This document shows, one piece after another, positions 63,286-64,000 of a stretch of 64,000 nucleotides of DNA. A model generated the notes under the pieces. It made no database searches, was not told the DNA's origin, and worked only from the letters and a program-made list of their open reading frames with translations. Position 1 is the first letter of the stretch; each line of letters opens with the position of its first letter. The stretch comes from Fen-671 sp963794745 (GTDB lineage Bacteria; Actinomycetota; Acidimicrobiia; Acidimicrobiales; Palsa-688): the NCBI GenBank assembly GCA_963794745.1, contig CAWCEZ010000013.1:1-64000 (forward strand), written 5' to 3'. The position numbers and the translations under genes are program-made.

Positions 63286-63609
63286 ATGTACCTGGCACTC
63301 AGTTCATTGCTAGCCGCAAGCAGCGGCTCCAATATCCAGCTCGACCCCTCGCAATCCGGTCAACTGCCTGGTGAGACGGTCCTCGAGGGCTTGGCCAACG
63401 GGGTCGGCCACTGGGCCCTGTTGGCGTCAATAGTCGGGGTCATAGTCGGTGGCGTGATGTGGGCGTTTGGTCATTTTTCTCATAACTACCAACAGTCCTA
63501 TAGCGGCCGCAGAGGTGTCATTGTCTCAGGCGTGGCGGCGCTACTGATCGGGGGCGCCTCGCAAATTGTCAGTTTCTTTTTCTCGCTCGGCGTCGGTATC
63601 AAAAGCTGA
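63286..63609 (+). CDS. VirB2/TrbC-like small conjugation membrane protein
   Basis: A 107-residue protein with two membrane helices (LLASIVGVIVGGVMWAFGHF, residues ~45-64, and VIVSGVAALLIGGASQIVSF, ~76-96) separated by a short basic loop. This pilin-like design is typical of VirB2/TrbC-type components and of related small proteins in actinobacterial conjugative elements. The stop overlaps the next ATG (TGATG). Confidence 0.65.
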   Translation: MYLALSSLLAASSGSNIQLDPSQSGQLPGETVLEGLANGVGHWALLASIVGVIVGGVMWAFGHFSHNYQQSYSGRRGVIVSGVAALLIGGASQIVSFFFSLGVGIKS

Positions 63610-64000
63610 TGTCGATCCTCTCTTTACCTCTCTCGCTCGGCGCGGGTGCGTTTTTCTCCGCTTTTACAAGATGGGTCGTGGGTGGGGCGGAGTCGGTCGT
63701 CACGGACCTGATGGAGGCCATCATGGCCCCGACGACGGTCGGCCTGGGAAGCGGTGATTGGTTTACTTCGGTTGCGGGAGTGATGTTCCCACTGGAAGAG
63801 TTCCTTGTGGCACCTCTGCTTTTCGCCGCCACGATCGGCGCCATCCTGCGCCAGGACATGCGCCGGCTGGGCCGGGCCTGGGGGGTCTACTTGCCCGTGT
63901 CCATGCTCGCCGGCGGTGCAGTGGTGGAGTTGACGAGGACGGGCCTGCAGTTCACTGACCAATTCGCGTCCTCTATCCAGGAATTAGTCCTGCCCAACGT
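63609..64000 (+). CDS. conjugal transfer membrane protein, TrbL/VirB6-like, cut by the window edge
   Basis: The open frame runs to the end of the window with no stop: about 130 residues so far. It starts MSILSLPLSLGAGAFFSAF and carries hydrophobic segments (MFPLEEFLVAPLLFAATIGA, WGVYLPVSMLAGGAVVELT). Large polytopic proteins of this kind follow the pilin-like gene in actinobacterial conjugation modules. Its assignment as TrbL/VirB6-like rests on position and hydrophobicity. Confidence 0.6.
   Translation, partial: MSILSLPLSLGAGAFFSAFTRWVVGGAESVVTDLMEAIMAPTTVGLGSGDWFTSVAGVMFPLEEFLVAPLLFAATIGAILRQDMRRLGRAWGVYLPVSMLAGGAVVELTRTGLQFTDQFASSIQELVLPN

Noticed and set aside
1..64000. tRNA, rRNA or riboswitch genes
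   Set aside because: I found no convincing cloverleaf, rRNA signature or known riboswitch core; absence is by eye only, and a covariance-model search would settle it.

Overview
The window is high-GC, actinobacterial-style DNA. GTG and TTG starts are frequent, genes overlap by a few bases, and coding density is high on both strands. Its core is a near-complete flagellar locus of about 43 kb (14.1-57.8 kb). Ala/Gly/Ser-rich extensions, a FliW-CsrA pair, a HelD-like helicase, an Eis-like acetyltransferase and heme genes suggest a motile Actinomycetota, perhaps Acidimicrobiia. That placement is inference; there is no rRNA or marker gene to fix it.

Left part (1-14 kb). A group II intron fills about 1-1951, with domain V at 1866-1898 and a reverse transcriptase/maturase carrying four frameshifts; it ends on the start codon of a GtrA-family membrane protein. 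Next come an O-methyltransferase, a poorly defined membrane-protein region, and a coupled trio: GT4 glycosyltransferase, SAM methyltransferase and a toroid-repeat protein. hemY and hemE (minus strand), a HelD-like helicase (plus) and an Eis-like acetyltransferase (minus) follow.

Flagellar locus. Reading the minus strand in transcription order: fliA; a five-gene glycosyltransferase/methyltransferase block; fliC, fliD, fliS and a small FliT-position gene; then flgB, flgC, fliE, fliF, fliG, fliH, fliI, fliJ, a lytic transglycosylase-NlpC/P60 fusion, fliK, flgD and flgE; then a CheY-CheX-like fusion, flbD, motA, motB, fliL, fliM, fliN/Y, fliO, fliP, fliQ, fliR, flhB, flhA, a FlhF-like gene and a 77-residue membrane protein. 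Diverging on the plus strand are a LuxR-type regulator, flgN, flgK, flgL, fliW, csrA and an RpoD-like sigma factor. Together they encode the export gate, MS/C rings, rod/hook, filament, stator, the sigma-28 switch and the FliW-CsrA control of flagellin translation. No flgF, flgG, flgM, flhG or cheA is seen here.

Right part (59-64 kb). A lipoprotein and a UPF0104-type membrane protein with an ESAVP repeat tail lie downstream of a MobF (TrwC-type) relaxase. Divergent from the relaxase are a VirB2/TrbC-like small membrane protein and the start of a TrbL-like protein. This is the edge of an integrative conjugative or mobilizable element.

A feature of the whole window is about 25 one- or two-base frameshifts, mostly in G/C runs, in otherwise well-conserved genes (hemE, hemY, fliR, fliH, fliJ, a sigma factor and others). 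These look more like consensus errors than gene decay. I therefore annotate the affected genes as single loci and give the break positions.
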